Shown: piece by piece, positions 35,129-47,200 of the stretch | Numbering within the stretch: position 1 is the stretch's first letter | Layout of the letters: every line of letters starts with the position of its first letter | DNA from: Fistularia commersonii | Taxonomy: Eukaryota > Chordata > Actinopteri > Syngnathiformes > Fistulariidae | Length of the DNA: 64,000 nucleotides | Direction: 5' to 3' | Assembly (NCBI GenBank): GCA_037954325.1 | Contig: JBBMNZ010000001.1 | Coordinates: 25,245,758-25,309,757 of the forward strand | Program-made: the position numbers and the translations under genes | Notes under the pieces: model-generated | What the model saw: only the letters and a program-made list of their open reading frames with translations | The model's database searches: none | Told to the model about the DNA's origin: nothing

Positions 35129-35365
35129 GTTCGGAGCCGGGACACGGCCGCCCCGATCGGCGCATTCATGTGGCCTCTTCACTGGTCCATGTGGGTCGGC
35201 ATTTTCGTCACGCTGCACCTGACCGCGCTCTTCCTCACCCTGTACGAGTGGAACAGTCCGTTCGGCATGACGCCTCATGGAAGGAACAGACTGCGTGTGT
35301 TTTCCTATTCATCAGCCCTCAATCTCTGCTACGCCATCCTGTTTGGACGCACCGTCGCCACCAAG
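35129..35365 (+). CDS. grin3b: grin3b exon 5: M1 and M2 pore loop
   Basis: The exon encodes 79 residues, phase 0 at both ends. It starts VRSRDTAAPIGAFMWPLHW, the pre-M1 helix region. M1 is about residues 21-41 (MWVGIFVTLHLTALFLTLYEW). A cytoplasmic link with GRNRLRVFS leads to the re-entrant M2 loop at about residues 58-75 (SYSSALNLCYAILFGRTV). The residue at the ion-selectivity (Q/R/N-type) site is Gly, codon 35345-35347. I recall Gly in GluN3A and Arg in human GluN3B at this position. The donor is AAG|GTGACG. Confidence 0.96.
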
Positions 35366-38300
35366 GTGACGTTATCGCTCCTCCCTCTGAGAAATAGAGA
35401 TCACGCGGGGTTGCGGAGGAGAAAGGCAGAAGGGGTTGTGTGTTGTGGGGCTCAGCTGACAAAAAGGACACAAGGGGGAGAAGCATGGAGGTAAAAGATG
35501 GCAAGGGAGAGGAAAAAGATGGATAGAGCCGAGGTGAAGGAGGCTGGCAGTGATGAAGTAGAGAGGTACAGCGAGGATAATGCGCATACAGGGATGGAGA
35601 GGGGAAAGGGTAAATGAGTCGACAGAGATTGAGGGAGTTATGTCCGGGATGATGGGGATAAATGAAGGTGAGGAAATGGGGAGCGAGTAGAGGTTAACTC
35701 TGTCAGACACGAAGTTGCAAACAAGCAGAGGGGGGCACTGGAATATGGAAAGGTGAAAGGGCGAGTCAAGAATCTGGTATCAAAAGCAAGGTAATGGGGA
35801 GGTTGGCTGAATGATGAGATGGGGTTGAAAGGGTAATTGGCGAAGCAGGAATGAAAAATGCATCAGAATGAGGGTTATATGGAGGTGGGCAGATATAGGA
35901 TGATGTCATGGTCAAATGTCAAAGTAAGTGGGCAAAGCTTGAGATACTGGTCACACAGGGGCAGTGTTAGTGTTCGATTATTATTGCCAAGCTAAAATAT
36001 GTTAGTGTTGATTTCTCTCGGATCAAAATTGTTCTTTAAGAGCAAGGAAAGGAAAAGCCATTTCCTGCCTCGGCTCTCCAAAAATCAAACACGTTAACAT
36101 TTATATTCAACAAATTATTAAGGTGGAAACACAGTGGCTGTCACATTATGTAGAACTTGGGAAATAGAAAGAGTTTTGGAAGACATCAACAAGATATATA
36201 TATTTCAGATGCCGTCTAAATATTCTGAATAAAAAGATTGATTCAAGATTGGCACTGTCGGGTTTCCCGTACAAGCAGGAAATCTTTAGAAATCGCAATT
36301 TCAAACACGAGCGTATACAAACACCGATTGGTGTCTACCTAACGTCAACATATGTAGAAAAATAGCCATGAAATATGTGGAAGAAGTAAAACATTACAAC
36401 TGATGCATGGACTCCAACTAAAAGCTGTAAGGTGTAGACATCAGTTGATAAAATGGGACATAAAACTGACGGTTACATGAATTAATTTCCTCAAATAATT
36501 GGTTTTGGACCCTTGAAGGGGAAGGTGATGCACGGACCAAATTTAAACAGTCATTATCGTTTCCATCATAGCTTGACGTCTCTTAAACCGAATAAGAATT
36601 TCACAAAATTCGAGCCAATCCGAACTTCTCAAACGAGTCAGTGATATGAGTCATTGGATAAAACGGTGTTTATACGCTCCTAATTAGTTTTTACAACGTT
36701 TCTGTGGCGTTGACAAAAGGACATTCAATCTGCTCGCCCAATATTATCCAATGAAACCCGCTCGATGTGACATCGATATCAGCTACGCATGGAAAGTACA
36801 CCCCTGTATTGAGCCAAAATCAATCATTTTTATAATGAACTTCCTTGCCTGGCGAAGAAAATTCAAAGATGGATTTTATTTTCTCCAAATCTTGGAAATT
36901 CAATTCTGCATCGCGGGATCGAAAATAAAACATGACATTTGGAAAATTCACTGCAACGAGTATTGACAATTATAATCGGCTGATCGTATCACTGTTATAT
37001 CATTGTTGCCAGTTTCGCGATCCGCTGATGACTTGTGATATTAGAATTTAATCGTATTCCACAAAACTGTACACCTTTTTAGAAAGTGACTGACTTCCCC
37101 GCAACATCGTCCAACAATCTTCTTGTGAGACCTGCTTCGGTGTGTTGTATCCGTCCGACGGGGCAAGCCGCACAGTCTTGGCTCTTTTAATACTCGTTGC
37201 CAGGAAGCGAGCGCTGTGAAAACCATAGGAGCGCCCTTCTCCTCCCTCTCCGCTGAGGTTGACGTGCGGGTCATCTCAAAAAGCCCAACAGAACTCGCTT
37301 CTTTCTATTTGCATAAATATACCCCACAGCAGGAATCAGCTGCTACATAAAACAGGATCAGCTAGCTGATAATCAGCTTCGGCTTTGCAGAATACACAAA
37401 ATTGCATCCGGCAGATTCCGATCATTATTCACTGGCTGGCCAAAAGCCTCACGGTGGCGATGCATGGTAATTTTCCTGTAAATACATCATCAAATTGTAT
37501 CCCGAAGCCATGCGAACAACTTGGCTGTAACAGAAATGAGGTCACGCTAAGGAGAGACCCATGACTGAAAGGTCACTGGTTGGATACAAGTAGGATGGCG
37601 TCATCTGGCCGGTTGTGTCCATTGGTAAACTTGTAACCTATTACGACGTCCTTGCAACTGCCGTGTAAGAGCTTAGTCGGCATGTTTGTTGGTTCTTTGA
37701 GTTAATGCGAATATGGCACCATTTTCAATGATTCATGCAACTACTGTTTGTGTAATTACAGTTATTGTTTCAGTCAGTCAAATCATTTGTCCCCTGAGAA
37801 GCCACCCGCTGTTTACTTTTTGGACGGAGACGAAGAACTGCTTGGATTTGTTCGGGATGACACCTCGGTGCAAATATCACCGCTTCAACCAGACAAAATA
37901 AAACAACACATGTTAGTTTCAGCTAATGGTCAGTTAACTTTTATGTCATAGCAGGTGTTTGGGGGCTAAACATTTTCCACTCTGAAATGAAAAGCATCCA
38001 AATTGAAACACACCATCAACTTCAACCATTAAAAACAGTCTAAATGCTAGCCCTCCTTTTCTTGGCAGTTCACAAGCTAATTATTCCAACAGTTTACTTC
38101 TCAGTTTTTTTTTTTTGTGTGTGTGTATGTGTGTGTGTGTGTGTATGTGTGTGTGTGTGTGTGTGTGTTTGTTTGTTTTAATGGGTTACAACCTTGTTTG
38201 TATAATTAAAGCCTCATTTATGTCCAGCAGACTAGAAAAGCAATCTTTTCTTTTTTTTTTTTCAACCTGGATTTTAATTTGTGAAACGAATCATCATTGC

Positions 38301-39510
38301 TCAGATGCAGCTTTTCAACCTGACGGGCAATTTTGTTGAAGGATGTCTCAGAAAGAAAACCGTTTCGGACGGTAAAATATCTTTTTCTGCGTTCTTTTGT
38401 GACTTTTTTGATCACTCTTTTGATTACACTGAAGAGGGTAAAGCCTGTGCACATTTGCGAAAACCTGGAAGACCTTGGGTTTTTAATTGGTTCACGCGGG
38501 TTCTCATTAAACCTGGCCCTCTGACCGCAGCTAAGTCACCAGCTTGGCAACATCGCGCATCCCTGGTGTGCACTTATCACAAACCCGGTTTCGATTTCGG
38601 TGGCCGTGCGAAAAGTTCAGATGAACAAAATTCATCGTATCAATGCGGACACGGATACAATTATACACCAAAATTGGACAAAAATACTCAGCCAGTCACA
38701 GCGGTCGTGTCACGCGATGAGACGAGACAGAGATTCAAGATTTGTCAACCTGAGGCTCATTCATCACGGTCGTGAAACCTCGGTTTTCAGGTCTGCAGCT
38801 GCTGCCCGAGAAAGGTACACTTAGCTGGGGGGGTCGAATGGAAGCAGGGGATGAAAAAATAGAAAAAAACCCAAAGCTGCGTTGAGTAAGCTCGAAGTGA
38901 CAAAACCTCGACTGCGTTCTGCAACCATGACGGCCAAACACAAAACTATCGGTTCGTACTTTGCAGTCGCCCAGGAAAAAGCCACATGAAGCCTGGATGC
39001 GTCACCGCAACATCGGCAACACGAAAATCCGGCTCCGGTTAGACGTAATAAACTAACGTTTGAGATCAGGGAATCTCTCCGTAATAGAGATGGACAGTTG
39101 CCGTCGACCCAGATCGAGGCAAGTTGACCAAATGGTCAATGTGGCTGGGGTTGGCTTCAGTACAACTGCTTTTTGAGTTGGGCCGAGGAAAGAAAATGCA
39201 CGGGCTCAAATAAGAACGGTTCAATGATTCAGGCTGAAACAGCAAAGCTGGACACGAAGGTAGCATTTTTCAGCAAAGCAAAACAACTTGTCTGAAAACT
39301 TCAGTCTCAGGAAACCTGTTGTTTCAACAACAGCACTGCCTAAAGAACTGAATGAGACCAACGGAAGTACGTGGAAATGAAAACCAAACACTGCAGTGAC
39401 TTCTAGAGTAATCCACTTGGATTATATTCCGCTTTCTTCTCCTCTGTCTTTGTCATTTATTCCACGTTAATGCAAAGATGAGACACCTGACCTGGATTCT
39501 CGCTCCGCAG
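35366..39510 (+). other. grin3b intron 5 (about 4.1 kb)
   Basis: The intron runs from GTGACG to CGCTCCGCAG. It begins with a purine-rich stretch (about 35390-35900, GA-rich) and holds a T run and GT tract at about 38105-38168. The longest open frame, 38281-38775, has no recognisable domain. No repeat family could be named with confidence. Confidence 0.75.
38116..38168. repeat. GT microsatellite, imperfect
   Basis: A GTGT tract interrupted by GTAT units, preceded by a T run. Confidence 0.92.
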
Positions 39511-39657
39511 ACGCCGAAATGCTGGACGGGACGTTTCCTGATGAACCTCTGGGCCATCTTCTGCTTGCTGGTGCTCTCCAGCTACACGGCAAACCTCGCT
39601 GCGGTCATGGTCGGGGAGAAGACCTTCGAGCAGGTGTCGGGGATTCACGACGACAAG
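39511..39657 (+). CDS. grin3b: grin3b exon 6: M3 helix and channel gate
   Basis: The exon encodes 49 residues, phase 0 at both ends: TPKCWTGRFLMNLWAIFCLL, then SSYTANLAAVMVG, then EKTFEQVSGIHDDK. M3 is about residues 9-34 and contains SYTANLAA, the signature gate sequence of ionotropic glutamate receptors. The acceptor is CGCTCCGCAG and the donor AAG|GTCAGA. Length and sequence are what the family predicts. Confidence 0.96.
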
Positions 39658-39949
39658 GTCAGACTGCGTACAAAGACGGGGACTTTGTATCACACACACA
39701 TACACTCACACACACAGTCGTAGAGCAATATGTACACACAAAGTAATCTCACACAAGGACAGGCTAATGAGTAAAGAGCGGAATTATTTGTGAGGGATAA
39801 TCACTTTCCATATCCCTTCTGTCAAGCCTGTTGGGAGTTCTTGCCCACGGTGAATTTGATATGAGCTTCATCATGACTCCCTTTGTTCTCTCCTCTTTAA
39901 CACCTCTACCACCATCTCCGCGCACGCCTTCCCGTGCCGACGCCCCCAG
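39658..39949 (+). other. grin3b intron 6 (292 bp)
   Basis: The shortest intron in the window, phase 0, from GTCAGA to GACGCCCCCAG. It carries an imperfect CA/CATA tract at about 39690-39717. Confidence 0.9.
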
Positions 39950-40095
39950 CTGCACCACCCCTCCCTGGGTTTTCGTTTCGGCACGGTCAGGGAGAGCAGC
40001 GCCGAGGATTACGTGAAGAAGAGCTTCCCCGAAATGCACGACTACATGCGACGCTTCAACCAGCCCACCACGCCCGATGGCGTCCACATGTTAAA
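39950..40095 (+). CDS. grin3b: grin3b exon 7: first part of S2
   Basis: The exon begins LHHPSLGFRFGTVRESSAED, then YVKKSFPEMHDYMRRFNQPT and TPDGVHMLK. This is the beginning of ligand-binding lobe S2, closely matching the GluN3 consensus GFRFGTVRESSAEDYV. It ends with two bases (AA) of a Lys codon at TTAAA|GTAAGG. The first S2 residues contribute to clamshell closure; key residues are intact. Confidence 0.95.
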
Positions 40096-40184
40096 GTAAG
40101 GCAGGCGCCGAAAAAACCCTCGCGCATCTTAAAAATAAGAATGCAAGTTTGTTACATGTGTGATTTTTGGCAATGAACTCAGTG

Positions 40185-40365
40185 AAATGGTAAATGGTCT
40201 GGACTTTAACAGTACTTTCACACCTTGCAGTTTCACAGCTCTTCACGCTAGACTGCTTTCAATCACACACACAAACCATAAGGAGAAACTCGGAGGTTCG
40301 TGTTTTGCCCAAGGACACTTCGGGATGCAAATAGAGGGAGTTGGAAATTGAACCGATGCCCTTTT
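40185..40365 (+). repeat. Degenerate fish interspersed repeat (GTAAATGG...GCCCAAGGACACTTCGG type)
   Basis: The ends GGTAAATGGTCTGGACTTTA and TTGCCCAAGGACACTTCGGG, followed by a GAACCGATG-like end, match the two ends of a short repeat that is very common in fish genomes. The middle has drifted and carries a small CA run. Confidence 0.72.
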
Positions 40366-41824
40366 CTGTCAACATTTCACCGCTCTGCATCAAATTCAAT
40401 CCAGAATTTTAAATACGACACAAATCCCCCTGATAAAAAAAAAAGCTTCGAATAGCTCACAACTGTTTAGAAATCTGCAACTTGATCACTTTGCGTGCAA
40501 CCGTGATACCACGAACGCAACGATGACAAAGTTACAGACCCAGAGGAAACTGGGGCAAAGGGGGAGGAAATAGGAGGGTTGGAAAATAAGGGAGGAAACA
40601 GGTAACACGGAGGAAACTGTTATCAAAAAGTTGACAGTAATCTTACTGCCGGGACAGACATGGGATTTGTGAGGCGCGAAAAAATTAATTGAGACCAAGA
40701 CAAGAAAACTACGGGGATGATAAAAGCTACAGGGGCATGAAGTAATAAAAAATGTGCCAGGACAAAAGGATACTACTTAAAAAAAAATAAAAATAGTACT
40801 GTCATTAATGTCTCTTAAAAGCATTGAATCCAAAACGTGTCGCCGTGTGAAAACATCAGTTTGACGCTTTGTCATTTTTCCATTATGTATTTTATATCAT
40901 TCAGTGGCAAACCATGATAATTTGTCCGTATATGAGAAGATTTAATGCCATAAAACTATGAAGATGAAGCATTTTGTTTCATGTGAGGAGAAAATATTTG
41001 GGCCTTCATTTCTACAGTATTTATCATAGCTAATAATTTGGTGATAGTTTTTGATTTGCATAATTGTATTTTTTGCCGCAAATGGCCTTTCCCCAACCCC
41101 TCTGGGGCTTTTAACACCGGAGACAAAAGGTTTTTAGCAGCATTCAAAATTCATTGTTATTTATTTTGACTCATTAATTGAAGATCAGAGACATTATTGG
41201 AGCATTTGCAAAATCCATCTCAGAATCATCGAAAGCCTTTTTCTAGCACGCAGCCTTCGTCGAGTTCACCGAGACAAACTTTTTAAAACCCCTGGGAAAC
41301 TATCTGAGCTTACTTTGCATTTTGAATCCCATCACTTAGCAAACTGCAAACATTTCCTTGTCACAACAGGCAGTAGCCTAGAGAACAAATGGCTTTTTAA
41401 TAAATCTATACTCCATCTTACCAGAAATTCACACACACACACACACACACACATACACTCACGCCAACTATTTTGCAAAGAACTTATACCTATAAACAAC
41501 ATCCAGTTCTCGAACTCAACGTTTTCACCAAAAAGAACCACCGGAGATGCTGAGATAACGCATCTGCTGACTCTGTGATACACAAAAGATGATACAAGAC
41601 TTCGGTTCAGAGAGAGAGAGAGAAAGAGCGAGATTTGACAACAGAGAAAACGAAGGCATGGTTTGCATCTGAGGCGAAGCTGGAGCCGAAGTCACCACGG
41701 CGCGCTGAGAAAACACTGCGTTGGCAGATCTACTGACCCCAATACTGCACTCAAATCTTAGTGGGGGTAAAAAAAAAAAAAAAAAAACTCAAACATCTTT
41801 TCCTGCAGAGACACAATGTCAAGG

Positions 41825-41826
<2 letters not shown>

Positions 41827-41860
<34 letters not shown>
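41827..41860. repeat. (CA)n microsatellite
   Basis: An uninterrupted CA run of about 17 units in intron 7. Confidence 0.95.
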
Positions 41861-41862
<2 letters not shown>

Positions 41863-42651
41863 TAAACGGCCCGAGAGAAGTGAGGAAGCCCAGCCACGTA
41901 GATACACACGGGCTTAGAGCTAATCGTAACGACACACTTTCATGCACCACTCATGCTGAGCATTGGATAACTTTAGACCCTCTTTAGTCCTGAAAGTCTC
42001 TATCCCCTTCCCTCTCTGTGCCTTATATTTGGCAGGTCTAGACCAAAGAAGAAAAAAAAAAAAAAGATTTTTCTGCCTCGCCAGCACGCGAAGGCTTTGT
42101 AAACTCGACCTTTTTTTTATTTTATTTTATTTTTTCATTTGTTTGTTTAGCAGTAAACATCCCTCTAAAAACGCCTTTCGAGTAATTCGATCGGTCGGGT
42201 CTGTTTTTCTTCTTCGGCCCGTCCGCCTTTGACTGTGAGCTCCTTCTCTTTTTTTTTTTTTTTCCTTTTTTTATTCCCCAGCACCACATGTCGGCACATT
42301 ATTCATATCCAGGATGTTGTTCAGGGTGCCCTCGGAGTTATCTCCTGCCAGCTGTGGTCAGCAGCATCAAGCAACACAATAATTAAGGGTCAATTAGGTT
42401 CAATGGGATCAATATTGCTAGACTAGGAGACTCTTTGGCACTATGTCTCATACCTTATCAGTTTGTCACAGAAGCTGTTGGTTTAGGTAATGATATATGT
42501 GTTTATGCAGTGTATTAGAATGCTGATAATCTCCTCCCGCGCACACATGTGGGGATGGCAGCGCCAAATATAGACTTCCTGTACTCTGAGGAAGTGCTAA
42601 GTGCTCCTCGCTAACGCTTGCTTTGTGTGTGTTTGTGCTTCGGCGATGAAG

Positions 42652-42767
42652 GACAGATCCCCCCGCCCTAGATGCCTTCATCATGGACAAAGCTCTGCTG
42701 GATTTTGAGGTCTCTATCGATGCCGACTGCAAGCTGCTCACGGTGGGGAAGCCGTTCGCGATTGAAG
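42652..42767 (+). CDS. grin3b: grin3b exon 8: S2 core with agonist-contact Asp
   Basis: The first base completes the split Lys codon. The exon then reads TDPPALDAFIMDKALLDFEV, SIDADCKLLTVGKPFAIE and one base of Gly. The Asp of IMDK (42686-42688) corresponds to the aspartate that holds the agonist amino group in GluN1 and GluN3. The Cys of DADCKLL is the conserved S2 cysteine. The acceptor GCGATGAAG has a weak pyrimidine tract, but the frame and family match fix it. The donor is AAG|GTGCGC. Confidence 0.94.
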
Positions 42768-43062
42768 GTGCGCACAAGCTCACACCTGTATCACACTGGC
42801 ACACAGAAGTTGATGGATCTCAGTTTTCTCACTGCCCGATCTCCCCATTCCTATATCGATGACCACCAGTCTGATCTATTATTTGCTCACATAAGGCAAA
42901 TAATAGTTAAAAAAAAAAAAAATGTTCTTTAGAGGACCGCAAGGTGCCGTTCAGAGAATCCCCGGGACATCAGATTGGGAAAACCTTTGGCATGGAAATG
43001 TCTGACAAAGGGGTATAACACTTAAACCAGCTGAACCATTCACATTTCTATGTCATCCTTGT

Positions 43063-43084
43063 AAAAAAAAAAAAAAAAGAAAAA

Positions 43085-43161
<77 letters not shown>
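43063..43161. repeat. A-run followed by (TA)30
   Basis: About 40 mostly-A bases lead into about 30 uninterrupted TA units. The TA part is self-complementary. Confidence 0.95.
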
Positions 43162-43163
<2 letters not shown>

Positions 43164-44156
43164 GGTTCTTACTGTTTAGAAAGTCAAATTGTTTGCCTTT
43201 CTATTGTCCTTTCCGACCTAAAAGGTTACAACATCCCTTTTATAAACAAAGAACGAAAGAGCAGCAGTGCAAAACACTGATATACGAAGTGAGTCGAGCT
43301 TTTAATGAAAGAATGGTTAACAGACTTTGTTTGGAGTTTGCTCTATTTACACGCTAGGATGGTGCACACTGTGTGGGGAAAAAAAAAAACACAACTCATT
43401 TCTGAAGTCCCTGCATTTTTATACACTATCACATCCCTTCACGGGGTTCGATTTTAGAGAAATGTACTGATATGAATATCGATTGGTAACAAATCATACA
43501 TGTTCATGCATTCATCCTGCATCAAACTCACTATCTTAGCTGGTTATAGTAATTTTATCTCCTTTTAAGTTTGGGAACTTTTTTTATAAACAAAAACGGT
43601 TGGTTCTAAACCCTCGGGGTTGTGCACCCCAAAACACAACGCCTTTGTTTTGCCAGCAGATGGGATGGACACAATACACAGTACAATACACAAGTTTTGC
43701 ATTCCACCAGAGATTATTCATCTGCAAAACACAGACAGCCATAAGGTGCAAGGAAACTGAATAAGAAAAATAAAATGCGTTTGATTGAAGCAGAGTAAAA
43801 AAATAATAGAAAATAACAGGAATGAATGAAAGCCAGATGGCAACAAACTCAGATGGAGTGGCTTTCTAGATTTTCCTATCACGCGGCAACATTTTAGCAA
43901 CCCCAGTTCGCATGACGAGAGCCGTTCACCCATCGCAAAGTGAATGGCGAGCTGTGAATCGACGTCCTCTGTGTGGGCGGGACTTGATTGTGCTTTGCCT
44001 TGATATAAATCAGATTTGCCTCCTCACTTTCCCCTTCCTTTAAACAAAAGCCTAGCCCTTACCATACTTTTAATATCGTAAAACCAAACGACCTTGTGGG
44101 GTAATTCATTGAATCCCATACGACTGTGTGAAAAGTGTCCATAATGTGATTGAATC

Positions 44157-44222
44157 AGCGCGCGCGCGCGCACACACACACACTGACACACACACACTCA
44201 CACACCAAAGTGCGTCATGTAC
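44157..44222. repeat. (CG)n then (CA)n alternating purine-pyrimidine tract
   Basis: A GCGCGC run of about 13 bases passes directly into CACACA and then imperfect CA/CTCA units. Such strictly alternating sequence favours left-handed (Z) DNA. Confidence 0.85.
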
Positions 44223-47200
44223 TGTATACACTCACATACATTATATTTATGTATTCACACAGGCAATAGCAAAACTGTAGCTGTAACACAATTGCTGCGC
44301 ACAACACTGATACACACACACACACACACGTCATACTGTATGAGGCCACAGGCTGTCTCTGTCATCCATCACCCGCAAACACACACACTTTGAAGTTTGC
44401 ACATGCTCAGATGGACATCCGGAGGGGATAGCCTTCAATACAGCGATTTGCAATATGACTGACAGCAAAACACAATTTTCACTTCCTGAACTTCTGCGAC
44501 TGAGGGCTAAAAATGCTCGACAATCTATTATTAATAGAATTCAGACTATTTTGGACTCAACGTGCACAAGTCAAAGAAAGTGCACAAGATTTCTGAAGCA
44601 TATATGCAAATTGCGGTCAGTGTTACATTAAAACACGGATGCGCGCATGCCAAAGGGAGCGACGGCCAACATTTGTTTCCGTCTCGTGAAAAACATGAGG
44701 CCGTTTGGTTGAAACCCATTTCGTTTTCGAATTGAAATGGAGGTTCTGTTTTTAGAGTAGTGTAATTGTTTATCCTCCTATCCATGAAATAATTATATCA
44801 ACCTTGGCAAGCGCGGATAAAAGAAGAAAGAAAACAAGAGTAGAGGGAAGCTCGCAAAGGGAATTTTCAACAGTTTTTGCCTTAATCACTCATTTCTTCT
44901 TTTTCTGTGATATCTTAAAAGCAAATTCTACTGTGACTGTCAGTCTGGAAATGTAATATTTCATTACTTGTAGTCAATCGTGTGTGAGCGAAGACTTATT
45001 GTTGAACCAAACAGATTCGCTGCACGTGGCCCTGCAAGCAATCACCTAAAGCATTAACTTACCGGACGGATAGAACTGCAGCTGCATTACCACACACAGT
45101 TGTTTGCTTATTATCTGTCAATACGTCAATATGCGTTCACTTCATTCTGCTTGATGGATTGGGTGCCTGATATGAGACCGAAAGACCAGCATGTTAAACA
45201 GCTCACCGCTAAATTATTAGAAACAAATCATGCTGATTGATAACGTAATTGCTTTGTGCTGCTATTTAAGCTAAATGTACCTTATTAGAATAAAGTATGA
45301 TAAAATAAGTAGCTGTGTTGTCCTTTGCAATAGCATTGCAGAGCAATAGAGTATGTAGTTCATACAAGAAAGAGGTTTTTTTTTTATTTTTCAAACTTTA
45401 TAAGCGCCTGGCACTCATTTTCACTGAAGTAAACAAAGTGTCCGCCTTCATTGCAACTTTTACAGTATTCTAGTCACATGTAAACCCCCTGAAGGTGACC
45501 GAAGTGGAAAATCTGCTGGCGTTAACGTATTCATCGCAGCCGTCAAGCATTACACTTTTAAACCCAGAATTTGTGTATTTCTGTACTATCCAACCATCAT
45601 GTCACATTCGTCGTTGCGTCAATTTTTCCGCATGTGCTGGGCATTCAGAGGAATCAAGACGACGTTTCTCACAATCTCACGGTGACATAAAATTAATGGT
45701 TATATTAATCGAGTGCAAATTAGCAGTAAAGTGCACCGTTACACTAAACCGTAAACATTAAATTATGAGGTATGAAGTATAATTTTTTGTGTAGAGTTTA
45801 GTTTTGTGCAAAACTGGAACAACCATGACATATCAGATATTTCTTTGGTTCTCTGGACGCTTCTCATACTCCCATATTTTGATGTCTCCCTTCATTCTGA
45901 TATCCAAATGTAATTTATAGGGTTTCAATAAGTTGCATTTGTAAAAAGAAGCTACACGCTAGATTTTCAGTCATAAACATACCAGATAATGCCATGTGGA
46001 AAAAGCCCATGGGATCACTTCATGCAGGATTATATATTAATACATTATATTTTCTAAAACAAACATCCATTAAAAAAAAAAATAAATCCTGAAGATTATT
46101 TTTGACATTTTTTTTTTTTTGGTCTTTTATGCACCATAATGGAACAGTCCATAAACTTCAAGGGATTCACAAATTCCCCTCAGAGAGAAGGGGCTGTGAC
46201 CTCCCCAGCACACACGTGTGTGTAAAGTAATGAATAAACCTTTTTCTTGGAAATCTGTCATACTAATGTCTTCCAAACATTCAGAACAAAGAAGCAGAGG
46301 GGGTTTCGCTCTCATGGCAAAAAAAAAAAAATGACTGGAGATGATTGGAGGGAAAAAAAAACAAAAAAAAAAATCATCCCGGCAATCTCCCACTGCAGGA
46401 GAAAGATAAAAGTGTCTGCCTTCTGTGAAGGGATACAGTTCCACCTACAGAGTAGCAGTTGGGTTGTACTTTTGTTGGAGCGAAAATTCTGGCCCTCCTC
46501 ATTGTCTGCAACACTCGCTGAGTCACACGCTTAGAAGGGGACAGACATCCGGGGAAAGCCTGGGAGGTAAAGGGGAAGCGGAGGCCAATCCCCAGCGTCT
46601 GGGACCAAGCGGCTCGACCTGAGCTCCGCGGTACATTTAGCCGGGAACACAATGGTATGGCAAGCGAGCAAAGGATTTCGTACAAACGGCCGCCAATGAA
46701 ATCAGTGCGAGAGCAGGGCACTCGGCCAGCCAGCCGAATACACTGTAGACGGTTTGACCCGGCTGAAAGTCACGCCTGTTCCCATTACAAATCACTGTCT
46801 AGCTGAACTCTTCCGTATGACGCAAAATGACATCACCCTGAAATCCCACTTTTTTCCTCATTTTTTAATCTATTAATGGTGCATTATAGTAATAATTAGA
46901 TTTCTGAAAGGGTAGTCCAGCAGTCTTCTTCAAAGCATTCGAATTTGTTTCGCTTGTCGGTGACCTCCCCCCTTTAAGGTCGCTTGAAGGTCATTACGAT
47001 CTGCATTTCAAGGGAAAGAGCCCGAGCGAATATCCGCAAGCGATTCTACCACCGATTTCGTGTGTGTTTTGCAGGCAAACAAACACAGATAAATAGATGC
47101 TGCAAAAAGACACTTATGGGACCAAACAATAACTTTCAAATAAGTTCTTCTGCTGTCACAGCATAGCCTCTGAAAGACCCCTTTCCCGCATTCCCTATTC

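Larger units (their letters stand above)
40096..42651 (+). other. grin3b intron 7 (about 2.6 kb)
   Basis: The intron runs from GTAAGG to GCGATGAAG, phase 2. It contains a degenerate fish repeat at about 40185-40365, CA tracts at about 41430-41452 and 41827-41860, a short GA tract near 41609-41623, A runs near 41768-41786, and T runs near 42248-42263. No extra exon is supportable. Confidence 0.75.

Noticed and set aside
37713..37951. Two overlapping plus-strand frames considered as an extra exon in intron 5
   Set aside because: Exons 5 and 6 join in phase 0 at a position conserved in the family, leaving no room for an extra coding exon, and the peptide is unlike any GluN3 segment.
38281..38775. 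Open frame of 164 codons in intron 5, plus strand
   Set aside because: No recognisable domain, no splice context linking it to grin3b, ordinary composition for chance frames in this region.
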